Shown here: positions 9,001 through 16,845 of the stretch, piece by piece | Layout of the letters: each line of letters starts with the position of its first letter | How positions within the stretch are numbered: the stretch's first letter is position 1 | Source: G963676655 sp963676655 | GTDB lineage: Bacteria > Verrucomicrobiota > Lentisphaeria > Victivallales > Victivallaceae | Assembly (NCBI GenBank): GCA_963676655.2 | Contig: CAXXKX010000003.1 | Span: forward strand, 124,001-188,000 | Direction of reading: 5' to 3' | DNA: 64,000 nucleotides | The notes under the pieces: generated by a model | Databases searched by the model: none | What the model was told of the DNA's origin: nothing | Seen by the model: only the letters and a program-made list of their open reading frames with translations | Made by a program: the position numbers and the translations under genes

Positions 9001-11117
9001 CCGCGATCTTCTCTATCATTAACCATTCAAAAATTCCGATTCCGCAAAGTGTCAGCGCGGATGCCGCCAGACTCGGACTGGATAGCTCAAAACCGGTCTT
9101 CAGCTGGCTGCTGCGCATGATTCATCCCGACAAAAATAACTCAGGGATGAGCGAACGCACTGCGAAGAAAGTTTATCAGCAGTCACGCTGGGGCGTCAAT
9201 CTGGCAATGAAGCCGGAATTCATCGGAATAACCAAGCCTGATAAAGGGCGCGTCGGCATCAAACAGCAATTCGATCTCAATCTGCTGAATGTCGCGGTCA
9301 TGAGCAACTGTCCGGCCGTGGTTTACTCCGCTAACGGAGCCCGTAAACAGCTCTGGCAGCCGAACACCCGCGGCATCTCCGTCGACGGCGGAATAGACCT
9401 GGCAAAGCGGGTAATAAAACTTCAAACGAAGAAAAATATCACAGCAGACGTCAGCACTGCTGAATTGCTGGTTTACGTACCGGCCGACTGGGGCGACTTC
9501 AAGGTTACCGGCGCAACGCTTGAACAACAAGTATATCTTGGGCAGCAGCGTTTCCTGCTGCTGGCAGTCAAAGGCTTCGGAAATATCTCGATCAGCGCGC
9601 AACCGGCAAAACCGCATGAATTGACAAAACAGACCAAACTGAAACTTGCTCCGGTCAATACCCCGGCAAAAGTGAAACTGCCGTCAGGAACAAACTTTGT
9701 AACGGTCTACAATCTGGGCATCCCGGTATTTTTCGGCAACTCGAGCGAACTTAGCTTGCCGAAAGAACTGTTCTCAGGAAAATATCAGATTGAAGCAATT
9801 GCCGGCAACACCAGATATACCGGCGAACTAACCGTCAAAAGCGCCTGGAAATATCCCTATAAAGATTTCAAACTCAAACGTAAACCGGGGCAATTCGCGA
9901 TCAGCGAAGTCAATCGTGAGGTTAAAGGACTGAAAATACTGCGTTCAGCTGAAAGCTCTTATGACGGCTACCGCCATCCGCTGTTTGCTGAAACAAATGC
10001 CGACAAACTGCAATTCTCTGCAGGTTCGCCTGATTTCGCCACGTCAAAGTACGGTTATGCCGCGGCCGGACTGGAAATTGCCAAGGTCCGCTGCCTGCAG
10101 TTGCAAACCACCAACACCTTCTTCCGTCACTGGAGTAACTATGATCGTGAAACCTGGCGGTCTGGCGCATCTGACGCCTTTGCCGGGCTGATCGTTGACT
10201 ACCACACGCCGAAAGGTTACACCAAACGCGTCGCAGTCTCAATGGGCCTGCTGCGCCCCGGTTCGCCTTCGTCACATCCGCGTTACGGCCGGAAAAAGAA
10301 AGCCGATATGTTTGTGCGCTTGAAGGATTATATCCATTCCGGCAATAAAGCAAACTTCTCGCTCGACCTGAAACGCTGGGCGCCTGAAGACTGGGACGGA
10401 CAAGTCTGGCTGTCCACGGCGGTCAATGGCGGCGTTTTCGCCGGCCGTCGTATCTATGTTACAATCACCGGAACCAATGATTCGCCGCCGCAAGGCTTCC
10501 CGATGGACGCCGGAGAACTGGTTACCAGTAAAATCGTGCAACCCGTCATCAGCGTGCCGCTGGTTGCAGCTCCCATCAAAGTAGACGGAAAACTGGATGA
10601 TCCGGCCTGGAAGAAAGCGGCCAAAACCGACCATTTCAAGCTGACCTCATCCATGCGCAATCCGAAACAACCGACGCTCATGTATCTTTGCCGTGACAAA
10701 AACAATCTTTATATCGGCATGAAATGCAGTGAACTTGAACGTAAAGCCTATATTGCGGACAACGAAAAGATCTGGGCGCACGATGCAGTGGACATTACGT
10801 TCGCACCATCACCGCAACAGAGACGGTTTCATAAATTCGTCATTAATCATCTTAATGAAATGTACGAGGAAAATCGTCCGATAACTGAAAAACAGGTAAA
10901 ATGGCGGATTCAGAAAGCCACTTCAAAAGGTAAAAACGCCTGGTATTTTGAAGCGGCGGTTCCGTTGAAGTATCTAAAGTTGAAAGATGGCGAAATTCTT
11001 TTCAATATGCTGCGGTATCGACCGGAAACAACCGGGGTCAAAGCTTCTTCATGGAGCCTGATCCCGCTGGAGGATTATCTGAATCCTAAATGGTTCGGAA
11101 CCCTGAAACTAAAGTGA
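6057..11117 (+). CDS. Giant exported multidomain glycosidase-like protein (LamG-like, F5/8-like, catalytic-like, CBM9-like)
   Basis: 1686 residues with a signal peptide (MKQHRKILTGMFCGIIALSV, then FAA). A concanavalin-like sandwich spans about 25-215 (LLTPENMKRWKKDI, FDPAKRLMHFN, KKIFEFVDP). A discoidin/F5-8-type-C-like domain spans about 225-355 (LLTDGKINGKDDQALWWLA, IIVFDLGKVYFVNGVKL). A large core follows, with a TIM-barrel-like part containing CSDDVWGDWYQGE and FFYIDGGGGGSN (near residue 809), then a sandwich domain and a CBM9-like domain from about 1499. The core aligns by eye with the 747-5069 protein, but the IYLDES motif there is FYIDGG here, so catalytic equivalence is uncertain. It is preceded by an AGGAAGG ribosome site. 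Probable role: surface or periplasmic glycan cleavage and binding. Confidence 0.75.
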   Translation: MKQHRKILTGMFCGIIALSVFAAKPAKELLTPENMKRWKKDIAGSYRSGIIFDPAKRLMHFNTYDNKGHVEFYDKDSNYSDFRLDCVVSFSKMHNKYSGFNIFLRAGSGSRYWIYWRPKNRGMHPIKIRSNSKPIFEYDKGKKMEIRPNAIKLNKDYTFSVEARGRVLCGFLDGKKIFEFVDPMQKAFASGMIGFAGGSSDLTVKSIKLTDLNESEILPVKSYKYINPPEKGDKSGTLLTDGKINGKDDQALWWLATKGDPIIVFDLGKVYFVNGVKLKALAPPNANISAYRILGSIDGKKYKALAGEVNESEDSRIQEQVIEAKVSALARYVKVMLFRQAGDATIKLDEVEIMGREARPEDKAAAAKAGEYYIGPKIPAASLNGKSDKNYYYLQSGGLRVAIDRKCGNIGPVYNLKTKERCTMVSYDSYFAETRKTAKEYSEKDNSVVKTENKGDTLVLTCRNKYLKDVEIIQTYKPTRDGFSKTTAMINRGNQKDLFVTVKTGAILDQQFRRDGWYLGADRGLGGRVKASQVTMPMTTTCHSPKNTKVVLFMNYQKNYGIGQYRYAMNGQYADPVTSRYYEKNNHPPLYTANGWKLGLLTLKLAPNIARSLEVRWNLFYEDEFNFLKQYTSIPEVGKLFNIARPDWLLRLKSIVIASSNSMPLGKGANKDHYLYIVKRSADLYDDGYIYTLLCSDDVWGDWYQGEPSSLGWCGEKKDNKYLKSLIKEMHQTIPSVKTGLYTWAWTGWPYSKSYKSNPEWFISRNKAGYLKKAYQNGPMNFVRQISARGCMENLLQSADKVMNYFDTDFFYIDGGGGGSNLINWQTLELDYDVDWNNFHWGLNKAARKKSPDCVFFTNSRSEPYVDIGYYEGINNRLSAAAWRESGDAMLALKMRSSLFPKMTFLPIYWRTNTIPYFSNYCIGFGLVPDNVYASRELRNIPYVGAAYEARMFKFTPANLVPSWRKNIDTELEAYSQTHAPAAIFSIINHSKIPIPQSVSADAARLGLDSSKPVFSWLLRMIHPDKNNSGMSERTAKKVYQQSRWGVNLAMKPEFIGITKPDKGRVGIKQQFDLNLLNVAVMSNCPAVVYSANGARKQLWQPNTRGISVDGGIDLAKRVIKLQTKKNITADVSTAELLVYVPADWGDFKVTGATLEQQVYLGQQRFLLLAVKGFGNISISAQPAKPHELTKQTKLKLAPVNTPAKVKLPSGTNFVTVYNLGIPVFFGNSSELSLPKELFSGKYQIEAIAGNTRYTGELTVKSAWKYPYKDFKLKRKPGQFAISEVNREVKGLKILRSAESSYDGYRHPLFAETNADKLQFSAGSPDFATSKYGYAAAGLEIAKVRCLQLQTTNTFFRHWSNYDRETWRSGASDAFAGLIVDYHTPKGYTKRVAVSMGLLRPGSPSSHPRYGRKKKADMFVRLKDYIHSGNKANFSLDLKRWAPEDWDGQVWLSTAVNGGVFAGRRIYVTITGTNDSPPQGFPMDAGELVTSKIVQPVISVPLVAAPIKVDGKLDDPAWKKAAKTDHFKLTSSMRNPKQPTLMYLCRDKNNLYIGMKCSELERKAYIADNEKIWAHDAVDITFAPSPQQRRFHKFVINHLNEMYEENRPITEKQVKWRIQKATSKGKNAWYFEAAVPLKYLKLKDGEILFNMLRYRPETTGVKASSWSLIPLEDYLNPKWFGTLKLK

Positions 11118-11154
11118 ACATCGAACATCGAACATTTAACATCGAACATCGAAT
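11116..11154 (+). repeat. Heptamer tandem repeat (GAACATC)n
   Basis: About five and a half copies of a 7-bp unit, GAACATC, with one diverged copy (GAACATT then TAACATC). The array starts inside the stop codon of the preceding gene. A second 7-bp tandem array with a different unit is found at 32114-32141. Confidence 0.9.
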
Positions 11155-11185
11155 GAAAAACTTGTAGAAGCCGGGCTTTTTAACG

Positions 11186-11256
11186 GGGGTGCATATTCCT
11201 GCCGAACGGCGAATATGCTCCCCGGAATAACAATAACCAATTAGCCCTGTAAGGGC
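11186..11256. repeat. Two REP-like hairpins between genes
   Basis: First hairpin, 11186-11223: GCATATTC and GAATATGC arms of 8 bp extended by a GGGG/CCCC clamp after one mismatch. Second hairpin, 11244-11256: GCCCT-gta-AGGGC, followed by GACAT. The second resembles GCTCT-gaa-AGAGC at 49018-49030, so both may belong to one dispersed REP-like family. The stretch has no T-run, so a terminator role is not supported. Confidence 0.7.
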
Positions 11257-11281
11257 GACATATAAACATCCGGAATCTTAT

Positions 11282-12367
11282 ATGAAAGTTGATTTCAATG
11301 ATCTGCCGCTGATTCGCCGGGGATGCGACTCCGGCGGCGGCGAATCCCGGCTTGTCCCGATAAACTCAATAGAGGAATGGGAACAAAAAGCCGACGCTCT
11401 GCGTGAAATATTTATCCAGATGCTCGGAGAAACGCCGTACCATGATATCGATCCGGCCCCGGAAGTCGTTTCGGAAGAAAACTGCGGCGGTTATCTGCGC
11501 CGGAAAATCAACTATAATACCGGACCTGATGAACGCATCAGCGCTTATATGCTGCTGCCTGAAAAGATCATCGGTACAATCCCGGCGGTGCTTTGTGTTC
11601 ACCAGACAGTTAACATGGGAAAAGATCAGGTCATCGGCCTTGATCAGACTCCAGCGGGGCAGGATATGGCTTACGCCGAACATCTGGTGCAACAGGGTTT
11701 TATCACTTTTGCCTATGATATTCTGCCGGCAGGCGAGCGGGCTTATCCCGGAATTGAACCCTTTGACACCGGGCCGTTCTATGAAAAATATCCGCAGTGG
11801 TCCATCGTCGGCAAGGAGATTTTCGACGTCTCACAGGCTTTGAATGTGATGGAAGCCATGCCGGAAGTAGATCAAGACCGGCTCGGCAGTATCGGTCATT
11901 CCAAAGGCGGCGGCATCACCATCCACGCCATGGCTTTCGACCAACGCATCAGGGCCGGAGTGTCCAGTTGCGGAGCCTGGCCCAACCGGATGTCCAAGAA
12001 CCCCTGGCGCAGCGCCAGAGGCAGTTGGTGGGTCGGGTTGCCGCGGATGCGTCCGTTCTGTCTGACCGGCAAAGAATTCCCGGTACAACTGCATGAGCTG
12101 CTGGCGCTGGCCGCTCCACGGGCATTGATGAATATTACCGCATTAAACGATAACAAATATTCCCTTGAGGAAGCGCCGCTGACCGGGGCCGCTTATCTCA
12201 ATATGACGGAGAATATCAAAGCGATATACCGTCTTTATGACAGGGAGGAGTATTTTGAGAATATAACCCATCTCAACGGACACGGTTTTGTTGAAGAGCA
12301 AAGGACTCCCGCCTATGATTTTCTCAAACGTCATCTTTCTTTGAACCAGGAGTTGAACAATGGATAA
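11282..12367 (+). CDS. Alpha/beta-hydrolase, dienelactone-hydrolase/acetyl-xylan-esterase-like
   Basis: 361 residues without a signal peptide. The nucleophile elbow is GSIGHSKGGG (G-H-S-K-G) near the middle, followed by IRAGVSSCGAWP. A candidate acid lies in ALNDNKYSLEE and the catalytic His in NGHGF near the C-terminus. This layout fits the DLH/Abhydrolase_7-type carbohydrate esterases that remove acyl groups from sugars. Its stop overlaps the next gene by 8 nt, so the two are translationally coupled. It follows the glycan operon after a 164-nt gap containing the REP-like hairpins. Exact substrate is unknown. Confidence 0.75.
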   Translation: MKVDFNDLPLIRRGCDSGGGESRLVPINSIEEWEQKADALREIFIQMLGETPYHDIDPAPEVVSEENCGGYLRRKINYNTGPDERISAYMLLPEKIIGTIPAVLCVHQTVNMGKDQVIGLDQTPAGQDMAYAEHLVQQGFITFAYDILPAGERAYPGIEPFDTGPFYEKYPQWSIVGKEIFDVSQALNVMEAMPEVDQDRLGSIGHSKGGGITIHAMAFDQRIRAGVSSCGAWPNRMSKNPWRSARGSWWVGLPRMRPFCLTGKEFPVQLHELLALAAPRALMNITALNDNKYSLEEAPLTGAAYLNMTENIKAIYRLYDREEYFENITHLNGHGFVEEQRTPAYDFLKRHLSLNQELNNG

Positions 12368-13586
12368 GAAATTGATTCTCGAACGCGCCGTCGAGTGCGC
12401 CGAATGGCAGGTGCGCAATCAAGTGATGGATCGCCACGACGCCAACCGCGGACGATTCATTCGCTCATACGACAAAGCCTCAGGCAGATTGATCTATACC
12501 GGCAACTGGCAGACCGGCGCGGCCTTGATGTCCCTCCTGTCGGTCTACCGCCGGACCGGAGACAAAAAATATCTCGAAGCGGCCGAATATGCCGGACATT
12601 ACATTATGTCGCTGCAAATCCTTGACAAGCACAACGAACGTTATTACGGTACAATCCGGGAATTGACTCCGCAATCGATGGAATTTGATCCCCGGGACGC
12701 CACCACCGCAGCCTGGGCACTGGTCTGGCTCTATAATTTTACCGGTGACGACGAATATCTGCGACGAGCGGTCCTGTTCGGGGATTTCCACCTGAAATAC
12801 TGTATGCATGAAGGCTGGCCGCAATATTCATATTATATGGAAAAACAGTTTGCCAATTTCTACGCCCGAGGCTCGTTTCAGTCCGGAACCGGACTCTTTT
12901 ATTTTGATCTGTTCATGGCGTCTGAAGATGCCCGTTACATCGAATTCGGCCTGCGTCCCATTGCGAAAAATTATCTCAAATATTTTGTCAAGGATAACGG
13001 TGAGATAATTCAGGAACGCGAAATCTTCACCTGGGCTCTGACCGAAGAAAGCCAACAGGATAACGTGTCGATCAACATGCATATGTTCAACGACGATTTC
13101 GGCGGCGCAATGCTCCAGACCGCAGCCGATATTTTCAAAGATGAGAAATTCCGTCAGGGGACATACAAATACGCGCAGTGGCTGGCCGAACATCAAAGCG
13201 AAGACGGCAGTTTCTGCAACGGGGAACATCCCTCGGCTGTTCCGACCGCGTTAATGTATTTTCATGATCCCGGTAGATATTATGATGATTCCAAACTGCT
13301 TGAAGCACGGGACAAGGCTCTGCATAAACTGTTGTCGATGCAGTATCGCAATACCGGCGATCCCAGATTTGACGGCAGCTTCAAGGGCAAATACGAAGGT
13401 CCGGAAAACTTTCCCGGCGGCGGTGACATGTGCGTTAACAACCGTACCACAGCCTATGCCCTGAGCGCCCTGATCAAACTTGAAAGCGACGTTGAAGATA
13501 TCTGGCTCGGCCGCAATAACAAACAATTTGTCGATCCGCTCAAAGAACACGCCCGAACCGGCAAATGGCACAACTTGAAATGGTGA
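12360..13586 (+). CDS. Alpha/alpha-barrel protein, possible glycan hydrolase, lyase or epimerase
   Basis: 408 residues, cytoplasmic. The repeated helical-hairpin pattern (TGNWQTGAALMSLLSVYRR, GDKKYLEAAEYAGHYIMSL, DEYLRRAVLFGDFHLKY) indicates an (alpha/alpha)6 toroid of the kind seen in GH88/GH105, GH127-like enzymes and sugar epimerases. I cannot assign a family or catalytic residues. It overlaps the esterase gene by 8 nt and ends the plus-strand glycan operon. A cytoplasmic oligosaccharide-processing role is inferred from context. Confidence 0.65.
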   Translation: MDKKLILERAVECAEWQVRNQVMDRHDANRGRFIRSYDKASGRLIYTGNWQTGAALMSLLSVYRRTGDKKYLEAAEYAGHYIMSLQILDKHNERYYGTIRELTPQSMEFDPRDATTAAWALVWLYNFTGDDEYLRRAVLFGDFHLKYCMHEGWPQYSYYMEKQFANFYARGSFQSGTGLFYFDLFMASEDARYIEFGLRPIAKNYLKYFVKDNGEIIQEREIFTWALTEESQQDNVSINMHMFNDDFGGAMLQTAADIFKDEKFRQGTYKYAQWLAEHQSEDGSFCNGEHPSAVPTALMYFHDPGRYYDDSKLLEARDKALHKLLSMQYRNTGDPRFDGSFKGKYEGPENFPGGGDMCVNNRTTAYALSALIKLESDVEDIWLGRNNKQFVDPLKEHARTGKWHNLKW

Positions 13587-13641
13587 ATCAAGAATAAAAC
13601 AATCTATCTCTGATATGAAATTATTTTAGAAAAACTATCAG

Positions 13642-13671
13642 ACGGTTTGACTGTTAATAAATCATAAGAAA
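13642..13671. repeat. 30-nt conserved intergenic motif, copy 1
   Basis: Begins ACGGTTTGACT and ends AATAAATCATAAGAAA. It matches 28210-28239 at 27 of 30 positions. Both copies lie between convergent genes, 26-30 nt beyond the stop of a minus-strand gene, in the same orientation. Function unknown; there is no GC-rich stem with a T-run. Confidence 0.75.
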
Positions 13672-13701
13672 CTAAATTACAATTACTTGCGCAACTCAAC
13701 A

Positions 13702-15102
13702 TTACCAGTATGGAGTGATTGGACCACATTTGTTCAGGTTGATCAATCCGGCCCGATCATATTCCTGATTGTGCCAGAAACCGTTCAGCGTATGCACCGG
13801 CTTTCGAGCCTGAGTTACACGATGAAATAACCGGCGACACAATTCCCGGGCTAGTTCGGCATATTCCGGATCATCGATCAGATTATTCAGTTCCCACGGA
13901 TCGTTCTCCTGATCGTAAAGCTCGTCCCGCTCATCCGGCAGATTGGCGACATAACGCCATTTTTCCGTGGCGAGAGCTTTCCGGTAAGGGTTTTCAGTAA
14001 TGCAGTCGTCACGAATTGCTCCTGGATCTCCGTGGAGCAGCGACTTAAAACTCCTTCCCTGAACCGTATCGGGTATATCTATGCCGCTAAGTTCACAAAG
14101 CGTCGGGAAGATATCTATGGATTCAACCAGCCCGGCACAAGATAAATTCCGCTTGACAAGTCCCGGATATCTGACAATCAGCGGAATCCGGGTTATCGCC
14201 CGGGTCGAGATACCTCCGCATTTCTCAAAGCCGGAATGTTCCCCGGCATAATCGCCGTGATCAGTGGAGTACACAATAATCGTATTGTCGAGTTCCCCTG
14301 TCTGCTCGAGTTCTTCAATAATCATCCCGATCCCGTAATCAACCTGACTGACCAGCCCCAGATAGGCACTCAGGATTTTTCTGATTTCTGCTTCTCCACG
14401 ATCTGAACGGAATTTTCTGAACAGCTCATTGTCCGTATCCGCCGTCGGCGGCAGAAAAATGGCATCGGGATCATACATCGAAGCGAACGGTTCCGATGGA
14501 GTATAAGGCTGATGCGGCCGCGCAAAACATACCCAGGCCAGCCACGGCGCATCGGCCTTGCCCCGGTCCGAGGGTTCCCCCTCATTCCGCATGAAACGAA
14601 CGGTTTGCTTTGCCAGAACACTTTCACATGAATGCTCCAACGGTAATCCTGAGGTCCGCCCATCCCGCGGACCGGTAAATTTGCGATTGTCATTCAATTC
14701 ATAGAGCCCTGCTCCTTCAAGATATTTCGGATGCTCAATAAACTCATCATAAACAAACTGGCAGTCCCGCTCGATCCAGTAACGCGGAGTATGCAGTTTT
14801 CCTAAAGCCCCGGTCCGGTAGCCATGCTCTTTGAAATGTTTAAATATACTGTAAAGAGGACGAACTGGTTCAGGTCCGTACAACCCGTAATAACCATGGG
14901 TTGACGGGTACAGACTGGACAATACGCTCATCCGGCTTGGCGAGCAAATCGGATTCTGGCAATAGGCATTGTTAAACCTGGCCCCTTCCTCCGCCAGCTT
15001 ATCGAGCACCGGAGTTTTGACATCCGGATGTCCGGCCGAGCCAAGACATCCGGCATTATGCTGGTCGCTGAAAATAAATAAGACATTAGGACGCTTTTTC
15101 AT
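13702..15102 (-). CDS. Type I (formylglycine) sulfatase
   Basis: 466 residues, without an obvious signal peptide. The C-S-P-S-R formylglycine motif has its Cys at residue 53. Metal ligands are suggested by FSDQHN (Asp13) and by STDHGDYAGEH. The C-terminal DELYDQENDPWELNNLI segment is typical of the choline-sulfatase/arylsulfatase-A branch. It removes sulfate esters from a carbohydrate or small aryl/choline substrate; the exact one is unknown. It requires a formylglycine-generating or anaerobic maturation enzyme, and none is in the window. It is divergent from an AraC regulator 87 nt away that probably controls it. Confidence 0.9.
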   Translation of the reverse strand: MKKRPNVLFIFSDQHNAGCLGSAGHPDVKTPVLDKLAEEGARFNNAYCQNPICSPSRMSVLSSLYPSTHGYYGLYGPEPVRPLYSIFKHFKEHGYRTGALGKLHTPRYWIERDCQFVYDEFIEHPKYLEGAGLYELNDNRKFTGPRDGRTSGLPLEHSCESVLAKQTVRFMRNEGEPSDRGKADAPWLAWVCFARPHQPYTPSEPFASMYDPDAIFLPPTADTDNELFRKFRSDRGEAEIRKILSAYLGLVSQVDYGIGMIIEELEQTGELDNTIIVYSTDHGDYAGEHSGFEKCGGISTRAITRIPLIVRYPGLVKRNLSCAGLVESIDIFPTLCELSGIDIPDTVQGRSFKSLLHGDPGAIRDDCITENPYRKALATEKWRYVANLPDERDELYDQENDPWELNNLIDDPEYAELARELCRRLFHRVTQARKPVHTLNGFWHNQEYDRAGLINLNKCGPITPYW

Positions 15103-15146
15103 ATATCACCTGCTTGATTAATTTATAAATACAATATATGTTTTTT

Positions 15147-15181
15147 ATAGCAGATTAAAATAGGGAAAATAGCAGATTAAA
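15147..15181. promoter_or_regulatory. AraC-type operator: two 13-bp direct repeats
   Basis: ATAGCAGATTAAA occurs at 15147-15159 and again, identical, at 15169-15181. The spacing is exactly 22 bp, two helical turns, as usual for AraC-family direct-repeat sites. The repeats lie in the divergent region between the sulfatase and the AraC gene, and the second ends 8 nt before the regulator start. Binding by that regulator is inferred. Confidence 0.7.
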
Positions 15182-15189
15182 TGTTGTAA

Positions 15190-16020
15190 ATGTCATATTC
15201 AAACAAAAAACATCTCATCAATTTCCTGGAAACGCAGTTGAAAGACTTTCCCCGGAAAAGTTATTTCAGAATTATCCGGCAGTTCAGAATGATCAATGCG
15301 GCCGACTGGCAGATCAAGCGCAAAGCTAATAACGACCACAAACTTTTATATATAATATCTGGTGGCGGTTTTTACAACATTCAGGGTAATCGTGAAGAAT
15401 TTAAACGCGGAAAAATTATTTTTGTCGGTTCCGGCTGTCAACATTACGGGCGTCCGGATCAGGCAAATCCTCCGTCATTCATCACCATCAGATTTACAAC
15501 CGCACCGCAACATGACCATAAACTTGGAATCTACGGGGCAACGACTGTTTCTGATCCTGATTCGGTTGAAAAATTGTTCTGCAGCCTGGCCGATGCCGCG
15601 TCTCTGGAAGCTTCCGGATTATCCGAATTTCACTTGAGCGACTCCCTGCTCTATCAAATCCTGATGATTATGCACCGCGATTTGTCCCGCGACAAAGAGA
15701 ACCGTATTCCGACTGGAATCAGCAGCGCAGTAGACATGATGAACCGGCATCCGGAAAGTTTCTATCCGGTCGCGACTTTGGCAAAGACCGCGGGAATGAA
15801 CGAACGTTACTTTGCCGTAAAGTTCAAAGCCGTTACCGGTTTATCCCCGACTTCTTATATGGTAAGGTTGAGAATGAGCTATGCCAATAATCTGCTGGCA
15901 TCCGGCAAACTGACAGTTCAGGAAGTCGCGGACAGACTGGGGTATTCCGATGCATTTGTTTTTTCAAAACAATTCAAAAAACAATACGGTTATTCTCCCG
16001 GAAAAGCAAAGTACAAATAA
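15190..16020 (+). CDS. AraC-family transcriptional regulator
   Basis: 276 residues. The N-terminal half looks like a cupin sensor domain (NDHKLLYIISGGGFYNIQGN, KIIFVGSGCQHYGRP). The C-terminal 100 residues carry two helix-turn-helix motifs (VATLAKTAGMNERYFAVKF; VQEVADRLGYSDAFVFSKQF) ending in GYSPGKAKYK. It is divergent from the sulfatase gene, and the 13-bp direct repeats in the shared upstream region are the likely binding site. It probably senses a sugar or sulfated sugar; the ligand is unknown. Confidence 0.9.
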   Translation: MSYSNKKHLINFLETQLKDFPRKSYFRIIRQFRMINAADWQIKRKANNDHKLLYIISGGGFYNIQGNREEFKRGKIIFVGSGCQHYGRPDQANPPSFITIRFTTAPQHDHKLGIYGATTVSDPDSVEKLFCSLADAASLEASGLSEFHLSDSLLYQILMIMHRDLSRDKENRIPTGISSAVDMMNRHPESFYPVATLAKTAGMNERYFAVKFKAVTGLSPTSYMVRLRMSYANNLLASGKLTVQEVADRLGYSDAFVFSKQFKKQYGYSPGKAKYK

Positions 16021-16110
16021 TGAAATAACTTGTATCCTCAACATTTTCAACAAACAATTTCAAACCGGTCATATCTTAAGGCAATTTACTTCTTCTCATT
16101 GCTGCTCAAA

Positions 16111-16845
16111 TCACCCCCGGCCACAATATGGAAAGGTGATTTTTTCATATGGAATGTGTAATTCATCGATCAGTGTCCAGGCCTCCCGGGTCATCCCGAT
16201 TTCATCCAGGCAATGCGCGTCGGACCCGATTGAAAACGAACAACCGTTTTCCAACGCTCTTTTAATAAAAAACTTCTGCGGTTCAACGGCCATGCGCCGC
16301 AAAGTCCGGGCATTAATTTCAATCAGAATATTTCGCTTTGCCGCCAGACGCAGCAGGCTGTCAAGATGGCCATTATCAACAAACTTCACCATTTCATTTG
16401 CTTTTACAGGATCACAGGGCATTGCAAACGGATGGCCGATTACGTCTGTATGAGGCCAGTTGACGGCTGCTTCGAAAAGAAAAAGTAATCTCTTTGCCAT
16501 TTCATCCAAATTATCAAGGTGAAAATCCTGAATAACTCCGGGCTGTCCCAAATGGGTAAAACTAACCATGACAAAATCCATTGCCGGAACCATGTTTTCC
16601 GGCAGAGCAATCAAACCATCGCCGTAAACATCCGCCTCGCAACCATGAATATATGCAACATCGGAATACTTTTCACGGCAATCGTTTTTAATATTCTCCG
16701 GAGTTATCCGGTGTCGATCGGAAAAAACATGATCGACTAATGCCGCCTTCAGTCCTTTCCGCCGAATCAGGCTCAATACCGTATAAGGCGTCATCTCATC
16801 GCTTTCCACGTGGATATGCCCGTCGAAACGATGCTTGTCAATCAT
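16111..16845 (-). CDS. PHP-domain hydrolase (histidinol-phosphatase-like)
   Basis: 244 residues. PHP metal-binding motifs are visible: DGHIHVES near the N-terminus, HGCEADVY in the middle and SIGSDAHCLDEIG near the C-terminus. This fits trinuclear-metal phosphoesterases such as HisK/YcdX. Its start overlaps the end of the upstream PHP gene by 8 nt, so it is the last gene of the minus-strand operon beginning at 22800. Away from histidine genes and next to sugar genes, a sugar-phosphate or other phosphoester substrate is more likely than histidinol phosphate. Confidence 0.8.
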   Translation of the reverse strand: MIDKHRFDGHIHVESDEMTPYTVLSLIRRKGLKAALVDHVFSDRHRITPENIKNDCREKYSDVAYIHGCEADVYGDGLIALPENMVPAMDFVMVSFTHLGQPGVIQDFHLDNLDEMAKRLLFLFEAAVNWPHTDVIGHPFAMPCDPVKANEMVKFVDNGHLDSLLRLAAKRNILIEINARTLRRMAVEPQKFFIKRALENGCSFSIGSDAHCLDEIGMTREAWTLIDELHIPYEKITFPYCGRG

